64,000 bases of DNA from Pseudonocardia cypriaca (GTDB lineage: Bacteria; Actinomycetota; Actinomycetes; Mycobacteriales; Pseudonocardiaceae), in contig NZ_VFPH01000003.1 of NCBI RefSeq assembly GCF_006717045.1, positions 868,001-932,000 on the forward strand, read 5' to 3'. Within the stretch, counting starts at the first letter, position 1. The number at the start of each line of letters is the position of its first letter. A program made the position numbers and the translations under genes. The notes below the pieces were generated by a model. The model saw only the letters and a list, made by a program, of their open reading frames with translations, searched no databases and was not told the DNA's origin. Shown here in pieces: positions 8,291 through 16,032 of the stretch.

Positions 8291-8914
8291 GTGAGTGGTT
8301 CCGGGCTTCGGGAACGCAAGAAGCAGCGAACGCGCGAGGCCCTGACCGACGCCGCCTGCACGCTGTTCGCGCGCCAGGGAGTCGAGAGCACCACCGTCGA
8401 GCAGATCGCCGCGGCCATCGACGTCTCGCCGCGGACATTCTTCCGCTACTTCCCCTCGAAGGAGGACGTCGCCGTCTCGGTGCTGGACCAGCAGCTCACC
8501 GAGGTGATCCGCGCGCTGGAGGCACGCCCACCCGGGGAGTCGGTGCTCACGGCGTTGCGCCGGGCCGTCGTCGGGACGGTGCGCGCGCACGAGGACGCAG
8601 GGTCGGGAGACGGCGGGATCCGCCTCCGGAGCGTCCGCGCACTGCTGCTCAGCAGCCCCACCGTGCGGGCGGCGTCGCTGCACCGGGGAGCGCTGCGCAG
8701 CGGCGAGATGGCACGCCTGCTCGCGGTGCGGATGGGCGTCGACCCGGTCCGCGACGGACGGCCGCAGCTGGTGGCGTCGATCGTGCTGTGCGCGCTCGAG
8801 GCAGCGGTGGCCGAGTGGCAGGTCCACCGTCCGGACGCGCCCCTCTCGAACCTGCTCGAGGAGGCGTTCGACCTGCTGGCGGGGGGTCTGGACTACCCGT
8901 CTGCCACGGCCTAA
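8291..8914 (+). CDS. TetR-family transcriptional regulator
   Basis: This is a 207-residue regulator with an N-terminal helix-turn-helix: RERKKQRTREALTDAACTLF, then VEQIAAAIDVSPRTFFRYFP. That is the AcrR/TetR pattern ending in the FFRYFPSK recognition segment. The C-terminal ligand domain resembles those of mycobacterial MftR-like proteins but has no assignable ligand. I chose GTG 8291 because it starts just ahead of the conserved LRERKK block; a TTG at 8231 would lie on the operator palindrome. It is convergent with the gene at 8911, the stops overlapping. Confidence 0.9.
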   Translation: MSGSGLRERKKQRTREALTDAACTLFARQGVESTTVEQIAAAIDVSPRTFFRYFPSKEDVAVSVLDQQLTEVIRALEARPPGESVLTALRRAVVGTVRAHEDAGSGDGGIRLRSVRALLLSSPTVRAASLHRGALRSGEMARLLAVRMGVDPVRDGRPQLVASIVLCALEAAVAEWQVHRPDAPLSNLLEEAFDLLAGGLDYPSATA

Positions 8915-9621
8915 CCGACGAAGCTCCTGATCAGATCGCGCACCGGGCCTGCGTCGATCCCGCGGTTCTCCAGCTCATCGACGACGGCGTCGGCCACCGC
9001 GGCCGCACCCTGCGCCGCGACCTGTGGACCCGCCTGCGCGATCTCGCTCTCGACGTTCTGCCGCAGCACCGAGCCGCCGTACCAGAGGCCCATCACGAGC
9101 GCGGCGACCGGCAGCAGCAGGGACGCGGCGAGCCCGAGCCCGGCGAGGGCCTTGGGGCGGGCGACCACGAGGGCGATCAGGGCGAGCAGGAACACCACGA
9201 GGGCGCCGAGCAGCACCCCGCCCAGGCTCAGCACCTGGCCGCCTGCGCCGCCGAGCGCACCGCCGGAGGTGATGCGGATGGAGGCGAGCGTCTCGTAGGT
9301 CAGGTAGTACGTCAGCGCCGACACGGCCAGGGCCAGTAGCAGCACCAGGCCGGAGAAGACCTGCCCGCGCCTGCGCGGCCGCCCGGACGAGTGGTCGTCC
9401 TCGTAGTCGTCGGCGGGGCGGGGGCGCGCCACGGGGCTTCGGGGGATCTCCGCGCGCACGGTCGGTATCGGCGCGGTGGGGAGGAACGCCGTCCTGTCGT
9501 GCATCGCCGGAGGCGGGGCCGCGGGGTGCGGAGCAGTCGGGTAAGGAGCTGCCGGGTAGGGAGCTGTCGGTTGGGGAGCAGCATCGAAACGGGGCGGGCC
9601 CCACTGCGTTGGCTCGCTCAT
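8911..9621 (-). CDS. Membrane protein with proline-rich cytoplasmic N-terminus
   Basis: A 236-residue protein. Residues 1-60 are low-complexity with repeats of APYP/TAPH, then a charged segment (PRPADDYEDDHSSGRPRRRG). Three hydrophobic helices follow: VFSGLVLLLALAVSALTYYL, a central LLGALVVFLLALIALVVA and LAASLLLPVAALVMGLWYG. The C-terminal tail of about 55 residues is soluble and Ala-rich (VAAQGAAAVADAVVDELENR). No family was recognised. Such Pro-rich, multi-helix proteins are common in actinomycete cell envelopes. A start three bases upstream (9624) is equally possible. It is divergent from ureA. Confidence 0.75.
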   Translation of the reverse strand: MSEPTQWGPPRFDAAPQPTAPYPAAPYPTAPHPAAPPPAMHDRTAFLPTAPIPTVRAEIPRSPVARPRPADDYEDDHSSGRPRRRGQVFSGLVLLLALAVSALTYYLTYETLASIRITSGGALGGAGGQVLSLGGVLLGALVVFLLALIALVVARPKALAGLGLAASLLLPVAALVMGLWYGGSVLRQNVESEIAQAGPQVAAQGAAAVADAVVDELENRGIDAGPVRDLIRSFVG

Positions 9622-9743
9622 CACCAGACCCTCTCACGATCGGGTGACCGGCGCGCGGTGCAGGTGCATCCGCCGGGTCACCGCGGCCGCTGCAGAAACA
9701 TGATCGAAGCATCCGAGTAACAAACCGCGGTGAGGATGGCGCC

Positions 9744-10046
9744 ATGCACCTGAGCCCCCAGGAGCGCGACAAGCTGCTCGTCCACGTCGCGGCCGACGTC
9801 GCACGGGCCCGCAAGGCGCGCGGGCTGCGGATGAACTACCCCGAGGCGGTCGCGCTGATCACCGACCACGTGCTGGAGGGCGCGCGCGACGGGCGCACCG
9901 TCGGGGAGCTCATGTCGAGCGGACGAGAAGTGCTCACGAAGGACGAGGTGCTCGACGGCGTGGGCGAGATGCTCGACTCGGTGCAGGTCGAGGCCACCTT
10001 CCCGGACGGCACCAAGCTCGTCACCGTCCACAGCCCGATCGTCTGA
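9744..10046 (+). CDS. ureA: Urease subunit gamma
   Basis: The smallest structural subunit of nickel urease (100 aa, the usual size). MHLSPQERDKLLVHVAADVA, the middle LRMNYPEAVALITDHVLEGA and the C-terminal TFPDGTKLVTVHSPI are near-invariant family blocks. An AGGA ribosome site sits about 9 nt before the ATG. Its TGA overlaps the ureB ATG (TGATG), starting the ureABCFGD operon. The enzyme hydrolyses urea to ammonia and carbamate in the cytoplasm, which matches the urea importer 2 kb upstream. Confidence 0.97.
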   Translation: MHLSPQERDKLLVHVAADVARARKARGLRMNYPEAVALITDHVLEGARDGRTVGELMSSGREVLTKDEVLDGVGEMLDSVQVEATFPDGTKLVTVHSPIV

Positions 10047-10384
10047 TGGCGGGCGCAACGTCGGGCGGCCCCGGCGAGATCATCCCCGGCGACGGGGCGG
10101 TGCCCCTCAACCCCGGCCGGGACCGCGTCACCGTCGTCGTCACGAACGCTGCCGACCGGCCCGTCCAGGTCGGCTCGCACTACCACTTCGCCGCGGTGAA
10201 CCCCGGTCTCGAGTTCGACCGGGCCGCCGCGTGGGGCCGGCACCTCGACATCCCCGCCGGCACGTCCGTGCGCTTCGAACCCGGCGTGGAGCGGGAGGTC
10301 GTGCTCGTGCCGCTCGCCGGTGCCCGCCGGGTGCCCGGCCTGCGCTCCGAGTACGCCGGTTCGCTCGACGAGAGGGGCCCCTAG
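10046..10384 (+). CDS. ureB: Urease subunit beta
   Basis: 112 residues. GEIIPGDGAVPLNPGRD at the N-terminus and RPVQVGSHYHFAAVNPGLEF in the middle are the family signatures (the SHYHF block is invariant). GTSVRFEPGVEREVVLVPLA closes the barrel. Separate gamma and beta subunits are the usual bacterial arrangement. The stop codon TAG (10382-10384) is itself part of the left arm of the palindromic element that separates ureB from ureC. Confidence 0.97.
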   Translation: MAGATSGGPGEIIPGDGAVPLNPGRDRVTVVVTNAADRPVQVGSHYHFAAVNPGLEFDRAAAWGRHLDIPAGTSVRFEPGVEREVVLVPLAGARRVPGLRSEYAGSLDERGP

Positions 10385-10548
10385 TGCCCCCCACCGGAAG
10401 TCCGCCACATATCTCGACGGCCCAGCTTCCTGCTGGCCGCACCGGCGGGCCGCCCGAGTATGTCCAATACGAGGCCGGCCCGCCGGCACACCCAGCAGAA
10501 AGCTGGATCCGCCGATATACGCAACGGACTCCCGGTGGGGGGCACTAG
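10381..10548 (+). repeat. Long palindromic intergenic element, copy 2 (ureB/ureC)
   Basis: The second copy of the element at 6901. Its outer arms are a perfect 17-bp inverted repeat of different sequence from copy 1: CTAGTGCCCCCCACCGG (10381-10397) and CCGGTGGGGGGCACTAG (10532-10548). The left arm contains the ureB stop codon and the right arm ends on the first base of the ureC GTG. GGGGGG at 10537-10542 lies 5 nt before that GTG, the same spacing as in copy 1. The inner arm pair changed from CCCGCTGG/CCAGCGG to CCTGCTGG/CCAGCAG, a compensatory C:G to T:A exchange. The roughly 125-bp core differs from copy 1 at about six positions. Confidence 0.9.
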
Positions 10549-12263
10549 TGACGTCCATCGAACGCTCCCGCTACATCGACCTGTTCGGCCCGACGGTCGG
10601 GGACCGCATCCGGCTGGCCGACACGAACCTGCTGATCGAGGTCACGGAGGACCGCAGCCGCGGTGCGGCGTCCGGTGACGAGGTGCTGTTCGGCGGCGGC
10701 AAGGTGATCCGCGAGTCGATGGGCCAGTCCACGCGCACCAGCGCGGAGGGCGCCCCGGACCTCGTGATCACCGGCGCCGTCGTGCTCGACCACTGGGGCG
10801 TCGTCAAGGCGGACGTCGGCATCCGCGACGGGCGGATCGTCGGCATCGGCAAGGCCGGCAACCCGGACACGATGGACGGCGTCGACGAGGCGCTCGTCAT
10901 CGGCCCGTCCACCGAGGTGATCGCCGGGAACGGGAAGATCCTCACGGCGGGCGGCATCGACTGCCACGTCCACTTCATCACCCCGGGGCTGGTCGACACC
11001 GCGCTCGCCGCGGGTCTCACCACCCTCGCAGGCGGTGGCACCGGCCCGGCCGAGGGCACCAAGGCCACCACGGTGACGCCCGGCCCCCGCGCGATCGGCC
11101 GGATGCTGCAGGCCCTCGACCAGCAGCCGATCAACGTGCTGCTGATGGGGAAGGGCAACACCACCAGCGCAGATGCCCTCTGGGAGCAGCTGCGGGCCGG
11201 GGCGGGCGGGTTCAAGCTGCACGAGGACTGGGGCACCACCCCGGCCGCCATCGACGCCTGCCTGCGCGTGGCCGACGAGTCCGGCGTGCAGGTGGCGATC
11301 CACACCGACACGCTCAACGAGGCGGGCTTCCTCCAGTCGACGCTGGCCGCGATCGGCGGCCGCTCGATCAACGCCTTCCACACCGAGGGCGCGGGCGGCG
11401 GGCACGCCCCGGACATCATCGAGGTGGTCGGGCAGGCCAACGTGCTGCCGTCGTCGACCAACCCGACGCGCCCGCACACGATCAACACCATCGACGAGCA
11501 CCTCGACATGCTGATGGTCTGCCACCACCTCAACCCCGGGGTGCCGGAGGACCTGGCGTTCGCCGAGAGCCGCATCCGGCCCAGCACGATCGCGGCCGAG
11601 GACTTCCTGCACGACATGGGCGCCATCTCGATGATGAGCTCGGACTCGCAGGCCATGGGCCGCATCGGCGAGGTCATCATCCGGACCTGGCAGACCGCGC
11701 ACGTCATGAAGGCCGCGCGCGGCGCGCTGCCCGGCGACGGCCGCGCCGACAACGTGCGGGCCCGGCGCTACGTCGCGAAGTACACGATCAACCCGGCGCT
11801 CGCGCACGGCATGGCCGACGAGATCGGCTCGGTCGAGACCGGCAAGCTGGCCGACCTGGTGCTGTGGGAGCCCAAGTTCTTCGGCGTACGCCCCGCGCTC
11901 GTGCTCAAGGGCGGCTTCATCGCGTGGGCGCAGATGGGCGACGCCAACGCCTCGATCCCGACGCCGCAGCCGGTGCTGCCGCGCCCGATGTTCGGCGCCG
12001 CGCCGCTCGTCGCGGCCGAGACGAGCCGGAACTTCGTGGCCGCCGCCGCGCTCGACGCCGGGCTGGACCACCTGCGGCTCAGCAAGCCCGCGCTCGCGGT
12101 CGCCGACACCCGCTCGGTGTCGAAGGCGGACATGGTCGGCAACGACGCCACGCCCGAGGTAAAGGTCGACCCCGACTCGTTCGCGGTGCGCATCGACGGC
12201 GAGCTGGTCGAACCCGCCCCGGTGTCGGAGCTGCCGATGGCACAGCGCTACTTCCTGTTCTGA
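10548..12263 (+). CDS. ureC: Urease subunit alpha (catalytic)
   Basis: The catalytic subunit (571 aa, normal length). The start GTG at 10548 gives VTSIERSRYIDLFGPTVGDR. All nickel-site residues are present: DCHVHFI (two His ligands), GFKLHEDWG with carbamylated Lys about residue 223 and a His ligand, IHTDTLNEAGF and HTEGAGGGHAPDI His residues, and the MMSSDSQAMGR Asp. The flap Cys is in LMVCHHL at about residue 325. The ribosome site is the G-run in the right arm of the upstream palindromic element. ureF begins within its stop codon. Confidence 0.98.
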   Translation: MTSIERSRYIDLFGPTVGDRIRLADTNLLIEVTEDRSRGAASGDEVLFGGGKVIRESMGQSTRTSAEGAPDLVITGAVVLDHWGVVKADVGIRDGRIVGIGKAGNPDTMDGVDEALVIGPSTEVIAGNGKILTAGGIDCHVHFITPGLVDTALAAGLTTLAGGGTGPAEGTKATTVTPGPRAIGRMLQALDQQPINVLLMGKGNTTSADALWEQLRAGAGGFKLHEDWGTTPAAIDACLRVADESGVQVAIHTDTLNEAGFLQSTLAAIGGRSINAFHTEGAGGGHAPDIIEVVGQANVLPSSTNPTRPHTINTIDEHLDMLMVCHHLNPGVPEDLAFAESRIRPSTIAAEDFLHDMGAISMMSSDSQAMGRIGEVIIRTWQTAHVMKAARGALPGDGRADNVRARRYVAKYTINPALAHGMADEIGSVETGKLADLVLWEPKFFGVRPALVLKGGFIAWAQMGDANASIPTPQPVLPRPMFGAAPLVAAETSRNFVAAAALDAGLDHLRLSKPALAVADTRSVSKADMVGNDATPEVKVDPDSFAVRIDGELVEPAPVSELPMAQRYFLF

Positions 12264-12940
12264 TGGGTTCCCTGGCCGCTCTCACCCTCGCCGACGCCCG
12301 TTTCCCCGGCGGCGGGCACGTGCACTCGGGTGGGCTGGAGGAGGCCGTGGCCCGGGGGCTCGTCACCGGGGTCGGTGACCTCGGGTCGTTCCTGGCCGGG
12401 CGGCTGCGGACGGCGGGCCTCGTGGCAGCCGCGTTCGCCGCGGCCGCCGTCGAGTCGGCGAACGGGCGCGGGGCTCCCTGGCCGGTGCTCGACGCCGAAC
12501 TGGACGCCCGCACGCCCGCCGCAGCTCAGCGTGACGCGTCCCGGGCGCAGGGCCGGGCCGCCCTGCGCGCGGCGCGCGTGGCCTGGCCGTCGCCCGTGCT
12601 GGACGCGCTGGTGGCGGCGAACCCCCGCCCGCACCACCCCCTGCTGGTCGGCGCCGTGGTCGGGATCGACGGCGGCAGCCCGGCCGAGGCCGCGCAGTGC
12701 GCCGCCTACCTCGCGGTGAGCGGGCCGGCGTCGGCCGCCGTGCGGCTGCTCGGCCTGGACCCGTTCGCGGTCAACGCCGCGGTCGTCGCGCTGCGCCCGG
12801 TGCTCGACGCGGTGGTCGCCGAGGCCGCAGGCCCGCGCCCGGCCGACCGGCTGCCGGCACCCGGTGCGCCAGTGCTCGACCTCATGGCCCAGGCCCACGT
12901 CCGTCACCATCGAGAGCAGGTGCGTCTCTTTGTCAGCTAG
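12263..12940 (+). CDS. ureF: Urease accessory protein UreF
   Basis: A 225-residue all-helical accessory protein that, with UreD and UreG, delivers nickel to apo-urease. Its N-terminus LALTLADARFPGGGHVHSGG-type block (LADARFPGGGHVHS) and the C-terminal AHVRHHREQVRLFVS are the recognisable parts. The start ATG overlaps the ureC TGA. Its 3' end overlaps ureG by 11 nt. The protein is Ala-rich, like other actinobacterial UreF. Confidence 0.9.
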   Translation: MGSLAALTLADARFPGGGHVHSGGLEEAVARGLVTGVGDLGSFLAGRLRTAGLVAAAFAAAAVESANGRGAPWPVLDAELDARTPAAAQRDASRAQGRAALRAARVAWPSPVLDALVAANPRPHHPLLVGAVVGIDGGSPAEAAQCAAYLAVSGPASAAVRLLGLDPFAVNAAVVALRPVLDAVVAEAAGPRPADRLPAPGAPVLDLMAQAHVRHHREQVRLFVS

Positions 12941-13637
12941 TCACGGCCACGGTCACGACCACCTGATCAGCTTCGACCCCGCCGAGTCGGAGCCGGACCT
13001 GCACGAACCGGTTGAGCCGCGCGGTCGCGCGGTGCGGATCGGCATCGGCGGGCCCGTCGGCAGCGGCAAGACCGCGCTGGTGGCGGCCCTGGCGCGCGCG
13101 CTGGGCGAGCGGCTGAACCTCGCGGTCGTCACCAACGACATCTACACCACCGAGGACGCCGACTTCCTCCGCCGGAACGCGGTGCTCGCACCCGAGCGGA
13201 TCGAGGCCGTGCAGACCGGCTGCTGCCCGCACACCGCGATCCGCGACGACATCACCGCCAACCTGGACGCGATCGAGCTGCTCGAGGAGCGGTTCGGCGA
13301 CCTGGACCTGGTGCTCGTGGAGAGCGGCGGCGACAACCTCACCGCGGTGTTCAGCCGCGGGCTGGTGGACCGGCAGATCTTCGTCGTCGACGTGGCGGGC
13401 GGGGACAAGGTGCCGCGCAAGGGTGGGCCGGGCGTCACCACCGCCGACCTGCTCGTGATCAACAAGATCGACCTCGCCGCGCTCGTCGGCGCCGACCTGG
13501 GCGTCATGACCTCCGACGCCCATCGGATGCGCGGCGAGCTGCCGGTGATCGCGCAGTCGCTGGTGGACGACCCGGCCGCGAGCGACGTCGCCGAGTGGGT
13601 GCTCGCGCAGGTCGCGTCCGTCCGCGCCCCCGTCTAG
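12930..13637 (+). CDS. ureG: Urease accessory GTPase UreG with His-rich N-terminus
   Basis: A SIMIBI-class GTPase that powers nickel insertion. Walker A is GIGGPVGSGKTALVAAL; other blocks are VVTNDIYTTEDADFL, the CCPHTAIRDD Cys-Pro-His nickel motif, LVLVESGGDNL and VINKIDLAALVG. I place the start at TTG 12930 (reading M-SASHGHGHDHLISFD), inside the ureF end and behind a GAGAGCAGG-type ribosome site; no other start in this frame precedes the conserved part sensibly. The leading HGHGHDH is a likely metal-binding tail. No ureE is present, so this tail may supply some nickel-storage capacity (inference). Confidence 0.93.
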   Translation: MSASHGHGHDHLISFDPAESEPDLHEPVEPRGRAVRIGIGGPVGSGKTALVAALARALGERLNLAVVTNDIYTTEDADFLRRNAVLAPERIEAVQTGCCPHTAIRDDITANLDAIELLEERFGDLDLVLVESGGDNLTAVFSRGLVDRQIFVVDVAGGDKVPRKGGPGVTTADLLVINKIDLAALVGADLGVMTSDAHRMRGELPVIAQSLVDDPAASDVAEWVLAQVASVRAPV

Positions 13638-14416
13638 TGCGCGCGAGGGCGCGGGTCGTCGCCGAGTGCGGCGCGGACGGGCGCAGCGTCGTGCGCGAGC
13701 TGCGGTCGCAGGCGCCGCTGGCGCTGCTGCCCCAGCGGGGCGCTGCGTCCGCGCGCTCACCGGCCACCACCGTGCACATGGTCGGTTCGGCCACGAGCCC
13801 GCTCGGCGGCGACGACGTCGCACTCGACGTCGAGGTCGGGCCGGGTGCCGACCTCGTGCTCACCGGGGTGGCCGCAACACTGGCGCTGCCCGGGCAGGCG
13901 GGCAGGCCGAGCCGCCTCGTGATCCGGTTGCTGGTGGCCGACGGCGCCGGCCTGCAGTTCCTCCCGGAGCCGACCGTGGTCACCCGGCGGGCCGACCACC
14001 ACGGCGAGCTGCACGTCGAGCTGGGTGCAGGAGCGCGGCTGCGCTGCCGGGAGGTGCTGGTGGCGGGGCGCAGCGGGGAGCCGCCCGGGCGGTTCCGCGG
14101 GCTCGTTCGCGTGACGGACGGGGCGCGGCCGCTGCTCGTGCAGGAGCAGGAGCTGGGCGATCCTGAGCTCCAGTCCTCGGCCGCGCACCTGGCCGGACGG
14201 CGGGTGCTGGGCACCGAGGTCCTCGTCTGGGACGAGGACCCCGCCGACGGCCTGGCGGGTGACTGGTGGTCGCTCAACCGGCTGCCCGGCCGGGGCTGCC
14301 TGGCCACCGCCGTCGGGAGCGACGCGGTCTCGGCGCAGCGCGCGCTGGCCGACGCCGTGGCCGCCCACCCGGGCTGGTCGGCGACGGTGCTCGGCGCTGC
14401 CGCGGCCGTACGGTGA
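13637..14416 (+). CDS. ureD: Urease accessory protein UreD
   Basis: A 259-residue UreD/UreH protein, the scaffold that binds the urease trimer and receives UreF and UreG. Recognisable are ARARVVAECGADGRSVVREL, the VGPGADLVLTGVAATLALPG strand region, LQFLPEPTVVTRRADHHGEL and the WSLNRLPGRGCLATAVG C-terminus. The GTG at 13637 shares a base with the ureG stop (TAGTG). It completes ureABCFGD, the same order as in mycobacteria. A regulator gene follows 4 bp downstream. Confidence 0.88.
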   Translation: MRARARVVAECGADGRSVVRELRSQAPLALLPQRGAASARSPATTVHMVGSATSPLGGDDVALDVEVGPGADLVLTGVAATLALPGQAGRPSRLVIRLLVADGAGLQFLPEPTVVTRRADHHGELHVELGAGARLRCREVLVAGRSGEPPGRFRGLVRVTDGARPLLVQEQELGDPELQSSAAHLAGRRVLGTEVLVWDEDPADGLAGDWWSLNRLPGRGCLATAVGSDAVSAQRALADAVAAHPGWSATVLGAAAAVR

Positions 14417-14420
14417 GGCG

Positions 14421-15158
14421 ATGAGCGTTCGACGCCGGCTGCCGGACGACTCCGCCCGGCGGAGCGCAGCGGAGGCGGACGTCACCGCGTTCGTGGCGGA
14501 GCTGGCCCGCTCCCGCCGCACCGGCGCGCCGGAGGCGGTGCTCGGCGAGCTGCGCCGCGTGATCCTCGCCGGCGACGCCCCTCCCGGCCTCGCGATCCCC
14601 TGCGACGAGGTGGCCGCGCTGTTCGAGGTCAGCGTGATCCCGGTCCGCGAGGCGCTCAAGACCCTGGTCGGTGAGGGTCTCGTCGAGCACCGGCGGCGCG
14701 GCGGCTACACGGTGGCGTGCCTGACCCCGGCCGAGCTCGACGAGCTGTACGTGGTGCGCGGCGTACTGGAACAGGCCGCGCTGGCCGCGGCCGTCGCACA
14801 GGCGGACGGCGAGGACCACGCCCGGGCCCGGGAGGCCCACGACGCGCTCGCCGCCGCCATCGAGGACGGCGACGCGCGGCGCTACAACCGCGAGAGCCGC
14901 CGGTTCCACCTCGCGCTGGTCGCCCCGGCGGGCATGCACCGGTTGCAGGCGATGCTGGAGTCGGCGTGGAACCTCACCGAGCCGTACCAGCCGATGGCTC
15001 AGGTGCCGCCGCACGTACGCCGGGCCCTGCACGAGGAGCACGCGCGGATGCTGGAGGCGTTCGTCGAGCGCGATGCGGCGACGCTGCGCGAGCAGGCCGC
15101 TCGCCATCACGAGCACCTGCGCGCGACGATCTCCACGCATGCCCCGGAGTCGACGTAG
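14421..15158 (+). CDS. GntR-family regulator (FCD type)
   Basis: A 245-residue transcription factor. The winged helix contains VLGELRRVILAGDAPPGLAI, VAALFEVSVIPVREALKTLV and EGLVEHRRRGGYTVA. The C-terminal FCD ligand domain is visible from LYVVRGVLEQAALAAAV, with metal-type Asp/His positions in NRESRRFHLALV and the final ARHHEHLRATI. It starts 4 bp after ureD and is followed 8 bp later by the racemase, so it is probably co-transcribed and may sense a ureide or hydantoin intermediate (inference). Confidence 0.92.
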   Translation: MSVRRRLPDDSARRSAAEADVTAFVAELARSRRTGAPEAVLGELRRVILAGDAPPGLAIPCDEVAALFEVSVIPVREALKTLVGEGLVEHRRRGGYTVACLTPAELDELYVVRGVLEQAALAAAVAQADGEDHARAREAHDALAAAIEDGDARRYNRESRRFHLALVAPAGMHRLQAMLESAWNLTEPYQPMAQVPPHVRRALHEEHARMLEAFVERDAATLREQAARHHEHLRATISTHAPEST

Positions 15159-15166
15159 GAGCGAGC

Positions 15167-15913
15167 TTGCGGATCCTCGTGATCAACCCCAACACCACGG
15201 CGGCGATGACCGCCACCATCGAGGCCAGCGCGGTGGCCTCGGCGAGCCCGGGTACGAAGGTCACCGCGGTGACGCCTGCGATGGGGCCGGTCTCGATCGA
15301 GAGCCACTACGACGAGGCGCTCGCCGTGCCCGGCCTGCTGGCCGAGATCGCGCGCGCCGAGGCGGAGGGATCCGCCGACGGCTACGTGATCGCCTGCTTC
15401 GGCGACCCGGGGCTGGACGCCGCGCGCGAGCTCGCGCGCGGCCCGGTGGTCGGCATCGCCGAGGCCGCGATGCGCACCGCCGCCTACCTCGGGCGCGGGT
15501 TCAGCGTGGTCACCACGCTCAACCGCACGCGCGGCCGGGCCGAGGACCTCGCCGCGCACTACGGCCTCGCGCGGTTCTGCCGCCGCGTGCGGGCCTGCGA
15601 CATCGGCGTGCTCGCGCTCGAGGAGCCCGGCGCGCGGGAGACCGTGCTCGCCGAGTGTCGACGGGCCGTGGTCGAGGACGGCTCGGACGCCGTGGTGCTG
15701 GGCTGCGCGGGCATGGCCGAGCTCTGCAAGGAGATCAGTGCGGAGATCGGCGTGCCCGTGGTGGACGGGGTGGCGGCCGCCACGCGGACGGTGGAAACGC
15801 TGGTGGCGCTCGGGCTGCGCACGGGCGACCGCGGCGAGTTCGCCCGGCCACCCGCGAAGCCCTACACCGGCCTGCTGCGAGATTTCCAGGTCGGTTCGCC
15901 AATTATAAGTTGA
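15167..15913 (+). CDS. Asp/Glu/hydantoin racemase family protein (allantoin/hydantoin racemase-like)
   Basis: A 248-residue two-domain racemase. The TTG start at 15167 follows TAGGAGCG and reads LRILVINPNTTAAMTATIE, the exact N-terminus of HyuA/HpxA-type racemases. The catalytic Cys pair lies in YVIACFGDPGLDAAR and AVVLGCAGMAELC. It interconverts enantiomers of 5-substituted hydantoins or allantoin without cofactors. Its position between a GntR regulator and an NCS1 permease, downstream of urease, supports a role in ureide nitrogen use. The gene ends in a locally AT-rich stretch (CCAATTATAAGTTGAG). Confidence 0.88.
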   Translation: MRILVINPNTTAAMTATIEASAVASASPGTKVTAVTPAMGPVSIESHYDEALAVPGLLAEIARAEAEGSADGYVIACFGDPGLDAARELARGPVVGIAEAAMRTAAYLGRGFSVVTTLNRTRGRAEDLAAHYGLARFCRRVRACDIGVLALEEPGARETVLAECRRAVVEDGSDAVVLGCAGMAELCKEISAEIGVPVVDGVAAATRTVETLVALGLRTGDRGEFARPPAKPYTGLLRDFQVGSPIIS

Positions 15914-15972
15914 GATTTGTTTCCTGCGGCGCAATACGGCGTGAATCATCTCCGCAAGGCCCACTGACGCGC

Positions 15973-15994
15973 CGGGACGTCGCTTACCGTCCCG
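15973..15994 (+). other. Stem-loop in the leader of the NCS1 permease gene
   Basis: CGGGACG (15973-15979), an 8-nt loop TCGCTTAC, and CGTCCCG (15988-15994) form a perfect 7-bp stem 38 nt before the permease ATG. The 119-bp gap between racemase and permease is otherwise gene-free and starts with a rare AT-rich patch. The stem could be a weak attenuator, a processing site or chance; no known riboswitch consensus was recognised. Confidence 0.4.
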
Positions 15995-16032
15995 AGCGGG
16001 ATCGAATCCGGACCACTGCTGCGGGAGGCGCG

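Noticed and set aside
9622..9743. GlnR or nickel-regulator site upstream of ureA
   Set aside because: GTCAC and GTAAC words are present but not at consensus spacing and without symmetry.
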